DNA from: Anaerolineae bacterium
Lineage (GTDB): Bacteria > Chloroflexota > Anaerolineae > Aggregatilineales > Phototrophicaceae
Direction: 5' to 3'
DNA length: 15,981 bases
Assembly (NCBI GenBank): GCA_020848855.1
Contig: JADLHH010000339.1
Location: 1 to 15,981 of the forward strand
Position numbers and translations under genes: made by a program. The notes beneath the pieces are model-generated. The model did no database searches and was not told where the DNA came from. It saw only the letters and a program-made list of their open reading frames with translations. Position 1 is the stretch's first letter. Every line of letters starts with the position of its first letter. This document shows positions 1-7,409 of this stretch, one piece after another.

Positions 1-1017
1 GTCGTGCGACGCCGTGAAATTGAAGAACGTGGTCCGGTCGCCTGGGCGCGCGACTGTCGCCGCCCACTCGGTCAGCCGCCGCGCGTCGCCGGTGTGCAGC
101 GTGTGCAGGATCAGCGGGGGCAGCGGAAATTGATAGACGAGCTGCGCTTCGTTCGTGCCGTCACCGAAATAGGACAGGTTATCGTTCTGGGGCACGTTCG
201 TCTCGGTGATCAGAATCGTCCCCGGTGCGACCAGATCGAGTACGTCGCGCAGAAGTTGGATGATGAGATGAGTTTGCGGCAGGTGAATGCAGGTCGTGCC
301 GATTTCTTTCCATAGAAAGGCGATCGCGTCGAGGCGGATGAACTGCGCGCCTTGCCCGACGTAGAACAGCAGCGTCTCGATGATGGCGATCAGCACGTCG
401 GGGGTGGCGAAATTCAGATCGATCTGGTCATCGCTGAAGGTTGTCCATACGTACAAGCGTCCGTTAACAGTCTCAAACGGCGTCAGCAGCGGCAGCGCGC
501 GTGGGCGCACAACCTGCGATAAATCTGCTGCTGGATCGACGGTGATGAAGTAATCCGTATACGGCGCTTCACCGCGCAAAAATGCCTGAAACCAGGTGCT
601 TTCGGCGGAAACGTGGTTGAATACGCCGTCGAACATTACGCGGAAATCCCGGCAGAGTGCGAGGATATCATCCCAGCCGCCGAGAGCTGGATCGACCTGC
701 CGGTAGTCGATCACCGAGAAACCATCATCTGATGAATAGGGATAAAACGGCAGAATGTGCAGCCCCGAAACGGGCAGCGCCAGCCGCCTGATCGTGTCCC
801 GCAGCGTCGCCAGCGGCGCTTCGTCCGCGCGGTGAACGTGATCGCCGTAAGCGATGATCAAAACGTCGCGTTCCGACAATGCGAGTGTGCCCGGCAGCGG
901 CGTAATGGTCTCGATCAGCCGCTCGATTCGCTGGAGAATTTCCCCTGCCTGTGCCTCGCCGTAGATCAGGCGCAGTTTCTCATAGGCGCTTGCGCGCAGA
1001 TGAACGTCGTGGTTCAC
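1..1017 (-). CDS. GH13_18 sugar phosphorylase, probably glucosylglycerate/sucrose phosphorylase type (C-terminus beyond window)
   Basis: Translating the minus strand gives 339 residues with no stop before the window edge, so the C-terminal third is missing. The protein is a GH13 barrel. Visible conserved segments are FDGVFNH (129-135), the nucleophile segment FIRLDAIAFLWKEIG with Asp230, the acid/base segment ITETNVPQNDN with Glu272, and the transition-state Asp339 in TASHD at the very edge. The WKEIGTTCIHLPQTH and TNVP segments are typical of subfamily GH13_18, which cleaves alpha-glucosides with phosphate to give glucose 1-phosphate. Known members include sucrose phosphorylase and glucosylglycerate phosphorylase (E. 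coli YcjM). The start is GTG, sharing GTGA with the upstream stop, so translation is probably coupled. There is no signal peptide; it should act in the cytoplasm on sugar brought in by the adjacent transporter. The family is secure; the acceptor is inferred from context. Confidence 0.88.
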   Translation of the reverse strand, partial: MNHDVHLRASAYEKLRLIYGEAQAGEILQRIERLIETITPLPGTLALSERDVLIIAYGDHVHRADEAPLATLRDTIRRLALPVSGLHILPFYPYSSDDGFSVIDYRQVDPALGGWDDILALCRDFRVMFDGVFNHVSAESTWFQAFLRGEAPYTDYFITVDPAADLSQVVRPRALPLLTPFETVNGRLYVWTTFSDDQIDLNFATPDVLIAIIETLLFYVGQGAQFIRLDAIAFLWKEIGTTCIHLPQTHLIIQLLRDVLDLVAPGTILITETNVPQNDNLSYFGDGTNEAQLVYQFPLPPLILHTLHTGDARRLTEWAATVARPGDRTTFFNFTASHD

Positions 1018-2750
1018 GACTCAAAAGCCCCCAGTTCGACACAGGCGAGCGCTGCATTTGTCCACACGAACCAATGACGCGAATAGACCGATCCGCCGCC
1101 GGCGTTGTAGGCTTCGGGTAGCGCCCCGTCGCCTTGTGCGGCGAAACGCAAGGCAGCGCGCGCGCGCGCCTCACGGCTGTTATCGCCCAGCGCGCGCGCA
1201 ACGATCAGGTCCTGCACGTCGCCGAGCGCCCACGGCGCGGGCGAATGCACCGAGCCGAGATGCCCATCGTAAAATCCGCTGTGATTGGCATTCGAGAAGG
1301 CGAAATCGACCGTGCTGCGCCAGACCGGATCGTCAGCCGGGCAGAAGCCCCACGCTGGAGCCAGCGCTAGCGGAAAATCGTTCGCATCATGATAGAAGTG
1401 GTAATGCCCTTCGCCATCGGCTGCATAAGCATAAATACGCTCTCCATTATAGTCGCTCACGAACGCGCGCTGGATCGAGTCGCGCAGATCGGACAGCCGC
1501 GCCGCCCACGCGCCAGCCAAACCGAGCGTATCCAGCCGCTTGAGTGTGTGCCACAGCAGGATATGGCTGGACAGATGATAGGGCAGCGGGATGGGATCGT
1601 CGGCGGGCGTCTCGTCGGTTGGGAAGAGCAGGGCGTCCGGCGAGCGGCGGGTGTCGAGCATCGCCAGCACCGCCGCGACCTGCGGCGCAAACCGCATTCT
1701 GATGGCTTGATCGTTCGTCGTGAGAACGTAATCTGTCAGTTCGAGCAGCGGGTAAAGCTGCTGATCCAGTTGAAACGCGCTGTCCTTGACGTGACCGTTT
1801 GCCAGATAACAGCGCGCCCACGCGCCGTCGGGGCGTTCGGCGGTTTCGAACATCCAGATCAGGTGGCGGCGCACCAGTTCGGCTTGCCCCGCGCTGAGCA
1901 GCGCCCGCGCTGCATAATAGGCATCGCGATTCCACGACAGCGGCAGCAGCATGTGATCGGTGAGGAAGCAGGTTGAATTACCCCACGGCACGGCGTTTTC
2001 CACCGCGTACACGATGCCACGCCGCACCAGTGGATCATCAGGCACGGCACGCAGCGCGTCTCGCCAGAAATCCTCGACCTGCATCAGCGACGGGCGCAGC
2101 TTCAACTGGTGTGCGTTCGCCACCGCTTGCTCGACCGTCAAGCCGACCCCATAGGCGAGGCGCTCACTGCTCAGCGGCAGGTCGATGTCTAACAGATGAT
2201 CCGCTTCATGCACCGGACTGCTGCTCACGTCCAATCCGGCGACGGCGACTGCCGCGCCAAGCGCCGGATTGTGAATGACGAGCAGATCGTCGTGCGGGTA
2301 GACGCGCAGTTGCAGCGGGGGCATCGGCAGCGGACCGCCCTCGGTCAACTGCGTATAGGCGCAGCGCTGCAAACACAGTCTACCAGCCCAACGCGTTCCG
2401 GCGGGCGCGTCGATCACCTGCACCGCGCCGCGCGCGACCGCGAACGTCGTCACGGTGGCTTGACCATCCGCCGTTTGCAGCGTAATCTCCGGGATAGCCG
2501 ACTCGTGTAGGCTTATCTGACAGTCGCTCACGGGCGCAGCGAGGCGCAGACCGAAGCCATCCTGCGCTGTCAGACTCGCGCGGTACGCCCGCACCGCCGC
2601 CGCATTGTAGCGCTGGCTTTCGTCGAACGGTTCGGCGGAAGTCAGCGTCACATAGCCGTGCGTCGGATGATAGAAGTTCAACGCGGTGATGCGACCGTCG
2701 GTGTTGACACTGCCGGTTACGCCACCCCCGCCAAAATCCAACGGTTTCAA
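1014..2750 (-). CDS. (alpha/alpha)6-barrel glycoside hydrolase-like protein, substrate unknown
   Basis: The 578-residue protein has a beta-rich N-terminal half (about 1-225) and a helical C-terminal half (about 230-578). This layout suits a six-hairpin glycosidase of the glucoamylase/debranching kind. Notable segments are LSWNRDAYY (271-279; compare the W-x-R-D motif of GH15 and GH125 enzymes), SAFQLDQQLYP (325-335), HSPAPWALGDVQD, and a terminal EAYNAGGGSVYSRHWFVWTN (from 546). I cannot assign it to a numbered GH family with confidence, and catalytic residues cannot be named. It starts with TTG inside the 4-nt overlap TTGA with the ATPase stop and ends in a GTGA overlap with the phosphorylase, so it is embedded in the operon and translationally coupled on both sides. 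No signal peptide is visible, so it is probably cytoplasmic. A likely role is trimming the imported oligosaccharide before or alongside phosphorolysis. Confidence 0.75.
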   Translation of the reverse strand: MKPLDFGGGGVTGSVNTDGRITALNFYHPTHGYVTLTSAEPFDESQRYNAAAVRAYRASLTAQDGFGLRLAAPVSDCQISLHESAIPEITLQTADGQATVTTFAVARGAVQVIDAPAGTRWAGRLCLQRCAYTQLTEGGPLPMPPLQLRVYPHDDLLVIHNPALGAAVAVAGLDVSSSPVHEADHLLDIDLPLSSERLAYGVGLTVEQAVANAHQLKLRPSLMQVEDFWRDALRAVPDDPLVRRGIVYAVENAVPWGNSTCFLTDHMLLPLSWNRDAYYAARALLSAGQAELVRRHLIWMFETAERPDGAWARCYLANGHVKDSAFQLDQQLYPLLELTDYVLTTNDQAIRMRFAPQVAAVLAMLDTRRSPDALLFPTDETPADDPIPLPYHLSSHILLWHTLKRLDTLGLAGAWAARLSDLRDSIQRAFVSDYNGERIYAYAADGEGHYHFYHDANDFPLALAPAWGFCPADDPVWRSTVDFAFSNANHSGFYDGHLGSVHSPAPWALGDVQDLIVARALGDNSREARARAALRFAAQGDGALPEAYNAGGGSVYSRHWFVWTNAALACVELGAFES

Positions 2751-3859
2751 CTGGCAACCTGTTCCAACGCCGGCGTAATCGCCCGCCCGCTGTCGCGGTC
2801 AATCCAACGGATCTTCTCGACCGGGAAGTGTAGCCATACCTGTCCGCCCATCTCCGCCGGGAAGTCGGGATGCGTCGAAACCTTGATGATACTGCGGTCG
2901 ATGATGATCGTCAGCAGGTTCTGCGACCCCAACGGCTCGACCACTTCGACACGTACCGGCAGCGCGCCCTCGCTTGGCGCCGCCTTGACCTCGGTGTTCT
3001 CCGCGCGGATGCCGATGAGGATGTCCTTGCCCTCGTAGGGGCGAAGCGCCGCCCCCATATAATCCGGTGGTGTAATCACGAGCTGGCTTAGCTTCACGGT
3101 GATTTGCCCCTCGCTGTGTTCGACGCGCGCGGGCAGGAAATTCATCGGTGGGTTGCCGATGAAGCTGCCGACGAACTGGTCGACCGGAACGTCGTAAATC
3201 CGTGTGGGGGCGTCGATCTGGATGATTTTGCCGCTGCGCATCACGGCGATGCGGTCGCCCATGCTCAGGGCTTCAATCTGGTCGTGGGTGACGTAGATCG
3301 TCGTCGCTTCCAGCCGCCGCAGCAGCGCCTTGAGTTCAGCGCGCATTTCCAGGCGCAGCAGCGCATCGAGATTGCTCAATGGCTCGTCCATCAGAAGCGC
3401 GTCGGCGTCGAAGGCGATGGCGCGCGCCACAGCGATGCGCTGGCGCTGTCCGCCGCTCATCGTCCCCGGCAGGCGGTCGAGCATCGCCTCGATGTGGAGC
3501 AGTTTCGCCGCCGTCTCGACTCTCTCCTGAATGACGCCGCGCGCGACCTTACGCATCTTCAGCCCGAAGGCGATGTTGTCGAAGACGGTCATGTGCGGGA
3601 AGATGGCGTAATTCTGGAAAACCATCGAAACGTTGCGTTCCTTGGGCTGCATGTATGTCACGTCCCGGCTGCCGATCAGGATGCGCCCTTCATCGACCAT
3701 GCCCAGCCCGGCGATGGCGCGGAGCAGGGTCGTCTTGCCGCAGCCGCTCGGTCCCAGCAGGACGATGAATTCCTTGTCCGCGACCTGGAGGCTCACGTTG
3801 TCGATGGCGACGAACTTTCCAAAACGCTTCACCGCGTGTTCGACAATGATTTCTGCCAT
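2747..3859 (-). CDS. CUT1 sugar ABC transporter ATP-binding protein (MalK/UgpC type)
   Basis: This 370-residue ATPase would energise the sugar importer encoded just upstream. It has Walker A GPSGCGKTT (36-44), the Q-loop glutamine at about 82, signature MSGGQ (134-138, Met replacing the usual Leu), Walker B ALLMDEP (154-160), D-loop SNLD (162-165) and switch histidine 192. Residues after about 235 form the TOBE/MalK-type regulatory extension, and the length is normal for MalK/UgpC proteins. GAGAGG lies 8-9 nt before the ATG. Unlike in E. coli mal, the ATPase gene is in line with the permease genes, after a 114-nt gap that may hold an extra promoter. MalK-type ATPases often serve several CUT1 importers, so this one need not be exclusive to its neighbours. 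Confidence 0.95.
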   Translation of the reverse strand: MAEIIVEHAVKRFGKFVAIDNVSLQVADKEFIVLLGPSGCGKTTLLRAIAGLGMVDEGRILIGSRDVTYMQPKERNVSMVFQNYAIFPHMTVFDNIAFGLKMRKVARGVIQERVETAAKLLHIEAMLDRLPGTMSGGQRQRIAVARAIAFDADALLMDEPLSNLDALLRLEMRAELKALLRRLEATTIYVTHDQIEALSMGDRIAVMRSGKIIQIDAPTRIYDVPVDQFVGSFIGNPPMNFLPARVEHSEGQITVKLSQLVITPPDYMGAALRPYEGKDILIGIRAENTEVKAAPSEGALPVRVEVVEPLGSQNLLTIIIDRSIIKVSTHPDFPAEMGGQVWLHFPVEKIRWIDRDSGRAITPALEQVAS

Positions 3860-3973
3860 AAACAGCCTCTCAACTCTCAGTGGTAAGCTGCCCGCTCCAA
3901 AAACATAATTTTGCTCAGTGCGCCGTACAAGTGAACGCTCTACGCTTGCAGAACGCCCGCTCGGTATTCGATA
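3860..3973. other. 114-nt gap between MalG-type permease and ATPase genes
   Basis: No gene is seen. The gap contains GCCCGCTC twice on the plus strand (3890-3897 and 3955-3962) and a weak minus-strand promoter-like pair described separately. There is no convincing terminator hairpin, so read-through from the permease genes is expected. Confidence 0.5.
3902..3930 (-). promoter_or_regulatory. Weak candidate internal promoter for the ATPase gene
   Basis: On the minus strand a -35-like TTGTAC (3930-3925) and a -10-like TATGTT (3907-3902) are separated by exactly 17 nt, about 43 nt before the ATPase start codon. Matches to the sigma-70 consensus are partial (3/6 and 4/6), so this is only a candidate for extra expression of the ATPase and downstream enzymes. 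Confidence 0.25.
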
Positions 3974-4864
3974 CTACTTGCTGAGCTGCCCCCACAGGTT
4001 GAACAGGTAGCGGCGAATGAAGAAGATGAAGATCAGCGACGGGAGCAGCATGAAGAACCCGCCCGCGAACTTGAACGGATCACTCGATTTGTCAAGCGAA
4101 TAAAGAATCTCGGCGGGCAGCGTCCGATTGCTGATGGTCAGCAGTATTGCCGCGAATACTTCATTCCACGACAGCACGAAAGTCAGGACGGCGGACGCGG
4201 CAATGCCGGGGACTGCCAGCGGCAGAACCACCCGCCGGAAGGCTTGCAGGCGCGTGCAGCCGAAAACCTGCGCGGCTTCTTCCAGCTCGTAGGGCAGGCT
4301 CATGAACACGCTGGCGACGACGAGAATGGTGGTCGGCAGGGTCAGCGCGGCGTGCATCATCGCCAGGCTGTAGACCTGATCGAACATGCCCAGGCGGATG
4401 AAAACGACCGCCAGCGGCACGGCGAGCACGACGATAGGGAAGGCGCGCACCGACAGGATCGCAAGACGGATCGTGTCGCGTCCGCGAAAGGCGAAGCGCG
4501 CAATCGCGTATCCGGCAGGAATGGCAAACGCCGAGGAGATGATCACCGCCAGCACCGCGACGATCAGGCTGTTGAGCGTCGATTGGAGGATGCCTTCGCT
4601 GTTGATGAAGAACTGCAGCGTTTCCGTCGAAAGCGGCGAGGGAAAGAACAGCTTCGGGAAGGTGCGCACGCCTGCCGGGGTGCTGAGCGCCATCGTGAAG
4701 ATCAGCCAGATGGGCAGCAGAATCCAAATCGCGATGATCACCGCCACCGCATAGACACATGCACGCCGGATGTTGTGCCGCAGCTTGGCGCGGCGGCGGG
4801 CAGCGGACGTTTGCGACGAGGTCGCAGGGAAGCTCGCGTTGGGGGCAAAGGGCGTATCGGTCAT
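3974..4864 (-). CDS. CUT1 sugar ABC transporter permease, MalG type
   Basis: This is a 296-residue inner-membrane permease. After a polar N-terminus of about 34 residues there are six hydrophobic segments, at about 35-60, 97-122, 133-158, 163-189, 219-245 and a final one near 268-286. The cytoplasmic EAA loop, which docks on the ATPase, is EEAAQVFGCTRLQAFRRVVLP (196-215 plus P216), with the conserved Gly at the expected place. It ends in GQLSK, as short MalG-type proteins do. The ATG shares ATGA with the stop of the preceding permease gene (4861-4864), so the two partners of the heterodimer are translationally coupled. The substrate cannot be read from the permease and is inferred from the neighbouring enzymes. 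Confidence 0.95.
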   Translation of the reverse strand: MTDTPFAPNASFPATSSQTSAARRRAKLRHNIRRACVYAVAVIIAIWILLPIWLIFTMALSTPAGVRTFPKLFFPSPLSTETLQFFINSEGILQSTLNSLIVAVLAVIISSAFAIPAGYAIARFAFRGRDTIRLAILSVRAFPIVVLAVPLAVVFIRLGMFDQVYSLAMMHAALTLPTTILVVASVFMSLPYELEEAAQVFGCTRLQAFRRVVLPLAVPGIAASAVLTFVLSWNEVFAAILLTISNRTLPAEILYSLDKSSDPFKFAGGFFMLLPSLIFIFFIRRYLFNLWGQLSK

Positions 4865-5991
4865 GATGACTGTGCTGCTTCCTCCTGCGAGCGCACCGCG
4901 CGCAGGTAGAAGAACGAAACACCCAGCGAAAGCAGCATGATGAACCCGGCGTAGACGGCTGCCATGTTCGGGTTGTTGTAGCGCTGGGGATCGTACCAGC
5001 GGTAGGTTTCGTAGGCGAGCACGGTCAGGATTTCGCGTCCGGCGATTGCTACGACGACGGCGAAAACCTGAAACGCCAGAATGGTGCGCAGGATCAGGGC
5101 AACCTGCAGGCTCGGCTTGAGCAGAGGCAGGATGATGTAGCGTAAACGCTGCCAGAGGTTGGCGCCGAAAACCTGCCCGGCTTCCACGTAATCACGCGGG
5201 AGCGCCTGTAAGCCGGAGACGACGATGATCATCACGATGGAGGTCGCGCGCCAGATTTCCGCCAGCACAATCGCCAGAATCATCCAGCTTTCGTTGCCCG
5301 CGCGAATGAAGATAAACGGCGACTGTTCCAGCCCTGCGCCGACCAAAAACGAGTTCAGAAAGCCGCGCTGTGTGAAAATCGAGTACCAGACGATTCCCGA
5401 CGCCAAATCGGAGATGCCCAGCGGGATGGCGAAGATGTAGAGAAACAGGCTGCTGCCGCGTATTTCGGCTTGCAGTACCAGCGCCATGATGATCGCCAGG
5501 ACGAACTGCAGCGGGACGATCAGGACGATGAGCAACACCGTCGTACCGAGCGCGCTCGTGAAGCGATAGTCGCTCAACATGCGCCGGACGTAGTCAAGTG
5601 TCCACTCCCGCGTCGGCTGCCCGCCGACAACCCGCGCGGTGGTTGATTCGGTGCGCGATTCGATAAACACGTCCGTCTGTGCGACCCAGCCCTGCACCGT
5701 CGTGCCGTCCGTGTCGATGCCCTCGATCTTGAACCAGTAAAACGGACGCGTGCGCCCGTTGGCGAGGGTCTCTTCGAGGCGCTGGCGGTCGAGCACTGTC
5801 ACGTCGGTCTGCATGGTTAGCGTGCCGGTAACGGCGGCATCGGTGTTTGACTCGACCCGCAGGTTGAGAAACTGCCCTTCGCGGCGGAAGGCAAGCTGGA
5901 GCGACTCAACCATCGGATAGGCAAAGAACAACAGTAAATAGAGGAGAGACGGGAGCAGCAGCAAATAAGGCAAATAATTGATCTTTTTCAA
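4861..5991 (-). CDS. CUT1 sugar ABC transporter permease, MalF type, with SH3-like loop insert
   Basis: I choose the TTG at 5991 (376 residues): it lies 7 nt after a good AGGA, and the protein then opens with KKINYLPYLLLLPS, the normal start of MalF-type TM1. An upstream in-frame ATG (6117) would overlap the binding-protein gene by 49 nt and add a basic 42-residue tail. Residues 8-28 are TM1. Residues about 36-135 are an extra extracytoplasmic stretch before WTLDYVRRMLSDYRF, where ordinary homologues have only a short loop. Within it, residues 53-111 look like a bacterial SH3 (SH3b) fold: TGTL, TVLDR, PFYWFKI and GWVAQTDVF. The EAA loop is YVEAGQVFGANLWQRLRYII (268-287), followed by LPLLKP. 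It pairs with the MalG-type permease. The insert sits where E. coli MalF carries its P2 domain, which touches the binding protein. Confidence 0.93.
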   Translation of the reverse strand: MKKINYLPYLLLLPSLLYLLLFFAYPMVESLQLAFRREGQFLNLRVESNTDAAVTGTLTMQTDVTVLDRQRLEETLANGRTRPFYWFKIEGIDTDGTTVQGWVAQTDVFIESRTESTTARVVGGQPTREWTLDYVRRMLSDYRFTSALGTTVLLIVLIVPLQFVLAIIMALVLQAEIRGSSLFLYIFAIPLGISDLASGIVWYSIFTQRGFLNSFLVGAGLEQSPFIFIRAGNESWMILAIVLAEIWRATSIVMIIVVSGLQALPRDYVEAGQVFGANLWQRLRYIILPLLKPSLQVALILRTILAFQVFAVVVAIAGREILTVLAYETYRWYDPQRYNNPNMAAVYAGFIMLLSLGVSFFYLRAVRSQEEAAQSS

Positions 5992-5998
5992 AGCACTA

Positions 5999-6002
5999 TC
6001 CT
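5999..6002 (-). promoter_or_regulatory. Ribosome binding site fixing the TTG start of the MalF-type permease
   Basis: The minus strand reads AGGA here, then seven nucleotides, then TTG at 5991. This supports the TTG start over the upstream ATG. The site directly abuts the 3' arm of a possible hairpin (6003-6023), so its access may depend on RNA folding. Confidence 0.65.
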
Positions 6003-6051
6003 GTCCCCTCAAAATCGGGGGACGGGCAGCGCGCCAACGCCGCCAGTCCCC
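6003..6051 (-). promoter_or_regulatory. Intercistronic hairpin with competing arm between binding-protein and permease genes
   Basis: Reading the minus-strand RNA, GGGGAC (6051-6046) and GGCGGCG pair with CGCTGCC and GTCCCC (6023-6018). This gives a 34-nt hairpin with 13 pairs, one T/C mismatch and one G-U wobble, closed by a TTGGCG loop. It begins 17 nt after the binding-protein stop and is followed by CGATTTTGA, a weak U-run. A second GGGGAC (6008-6003) can instead pair with the same GTCCCC across a 9-nt loop, covering the region next to the permease ribosome site. It may reduce permease expression relative to the binding protein, protect the upstream mRNA end, or switch translation. The pairing is seen in the sequence; the role is inferred. 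Confidence 0.6.
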
Positions 6052-6068
6052 TGTCTTGCCTTGATTAT

Positions 6069-7355
6069 TTACTGAACCTGGCAGACGCCTTCGCTTGGCG
6101 GGTCGGGTGCCCAGCACGCCGCGCCCGTCTCGGTCAGGAGTGTTTGCAGCGTAGTGCCTTCTTCGTCCAGCACGGTCTGGATGTCTTCGCCGTTGATGAC
6201 GACGCGGTTGAAAGCGTTGCGGAAGATCTCATTGATCTCGCCGCCGCGCGCGCCCAAGCCAACCGGCAGCAGCGACGGAATCGCGTCCGGCGCATTGATC
6301 GTGTCGTTGACCGCGCCGAGTTCAATGGCGACGCCCTGCGGCAGGTCAGCCGTATCGACACCGCCCACGACCGGGAAGAAGCCGAGGTCGCGCAGGATCG
6401 CGCCCTGGGTCGACGGCTCCATCATGAAGCGGATCAGCGATTCGGCAGCGTCGGGATTCGGCGCAGTGAAGGGGATACCCAAACTGGCAACGACCGGCAT
6501 GTAGCCGCGCCCGGCAGGACCCGCCGGAGCCGGGAAGGCGACGAAATCGTCGGGCTGCTCGTCAAAGGCTTGCTTGAGCCGTGCCACATGGTCGAACGCG
6601 ACCCAGACTTCGCCAGAGAGCAGCGGCTCCTGCATGAAGTCGTAGTTGATCGACTCCGGGTTGACGACGGGCCACAGGTCATCGCGCATGAACGTCATCA
6701 TGTCGGCGGCTGCCGCGCTGCGGAACTGCGTCACCATGCCACCCGTGAACGACGGGAAGGCATAGCCCTCAAGGAACCGATGGAACAGCCCGGCAACCGG
6801 GAAGCCGAGCTTCGCTTCGCCCGTCGCGTCCATCATGTTCTTGCCCCACTGCGCCAGTTCGTCCCACGAAAGCGCGTTGATGTCCGCACCTTCCGGCACG
6901 TATTCGAGCGCCTGCTTATTGGCAGCCATGATATAGGTCGCCTGCATCCAGGGGATGTAATACTGGTAGTCGGTCGTGCCCATCTTGCCGAGTTCGACAA
7001 ATGAGTCGTTGACGTCCGTTGTTTCTTCGATGCTGGCAAGCAGATCAGTGAGGTCGAACATCAGGTCTTCGTTCGCATACGTAGGGAACGAGCCGTGCAG
7101 GTCGCCAACGACATCGACCGTGCCGCTTCCCGACTGGGCTTCGGCACGCAGCAGGTCGAGCAGCGGACCCGCTTCATAGCCGGTGAAATCGACCGTGCCG
7201 CCCTCGAAATTGGCGAGGATGGCGCGCGCTTTTTCCGACTCTTCGACCACGTTGAACTGCGTCGAAGCGAAGGTGATGGTTGTGTCATCCTGTGCGTTGA
7301 CCACCGCACCCAGCACGAGTATGAGCAAAATGACCAGCAGAGTTAATTTCTTCAT
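6069..7355 (-). CDS. Secreted sugar-binding protein of CUT1 ABC transporter (family 1 SBP)
   Basis: This 428-residue extracytoplasmic solute-binding protein should capture the sugar and deliver it to the two permeases. Residues 1-21 form a signal peptide (MKK, a hydrophobic core, then VNA before QDD) that fits signal peptidase I cleavage. No lipobox cysteine is present, so it is not a lipoprotein by sequence. The mature part has the family 1 pattern: an early TITFAST strand, LLDLLRAEAQSG, the mid-protein WDELAQWGKNMMDATG, and GIPFTAPNPDAAESLIRFMM in the C-lobe. Two cysteines near the C-terminus (CWAPDPPSEGVC) could form a disulfide. GAGGA lies about 9 nt before the ATG. Only 54 nt separate it from the LacI-gene stop, with no clear promoter, so cotranscription with the regulator is likely. 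Confidence 0.94.
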   Translation of the reverse strand: MKKLTLLVILLILVLGAVVNAQDDTTITFASTQFNVVEESEKARAILANFEGGTVDFTGYEAGPLLDLLRAEAQSGSGTVDVVGDLHGSFPTYANEDLMFDLTDLLASIEETTDVNDSFVELGKMGTTDYQYYIPWMQATYIMAANKQALEYVPEGADINALSWDELAQWGKNMMDATGEAKLGFPVAGLFHRFLEGYAFPSFTGGMVTQFRSAAAADMMTFMRDDLWPVVNPESINYDFMQEPLLSGEVWVAFDHVARLKQAFDEQPDDFVAFPAPAGPAGRGYMPVVASLGIPFTAPNPDAAESLIRFMMEPSTQGAILRDLGFFPVVGGVDTADLPQGVAIELGAVNDTINAPDAIPSLLPVGLGARGGEINEIFRNAFNRVVINGEDIQTVLDEEGTTLQTLLTETGAACWAPDPPSEGVCQVQ

Positions 7356-7409
7356 CGCTTAATTGTCCTCTATATTAGACTATTCGCACACAAGAGCAGC
7401 AGGTTCGGG

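Noticed and set aside
3104..3886. Long plus-strand open frame opposite the ATPase gene
   Set aside because: It is antisense to a well-conserved MalK-type gene, has no recognisable domain, and is typical of stop-poor frames opposite high-GC genes.
5992..6117. Upstream ATG start for the MalF-type permease
   Set aside because: It would overlap the binding-protein gene and add a basic 42-residue tail encoded across the hairpin region; the TTG at 5991 has a better-placed AGGA and gives the family-typical N-terminus.
6144..7004. Plus-strand open frame opposite the binding-protein gene
   Set aside because: Antisense shadow of a clear family 1 binding protein, with no motif of its own.
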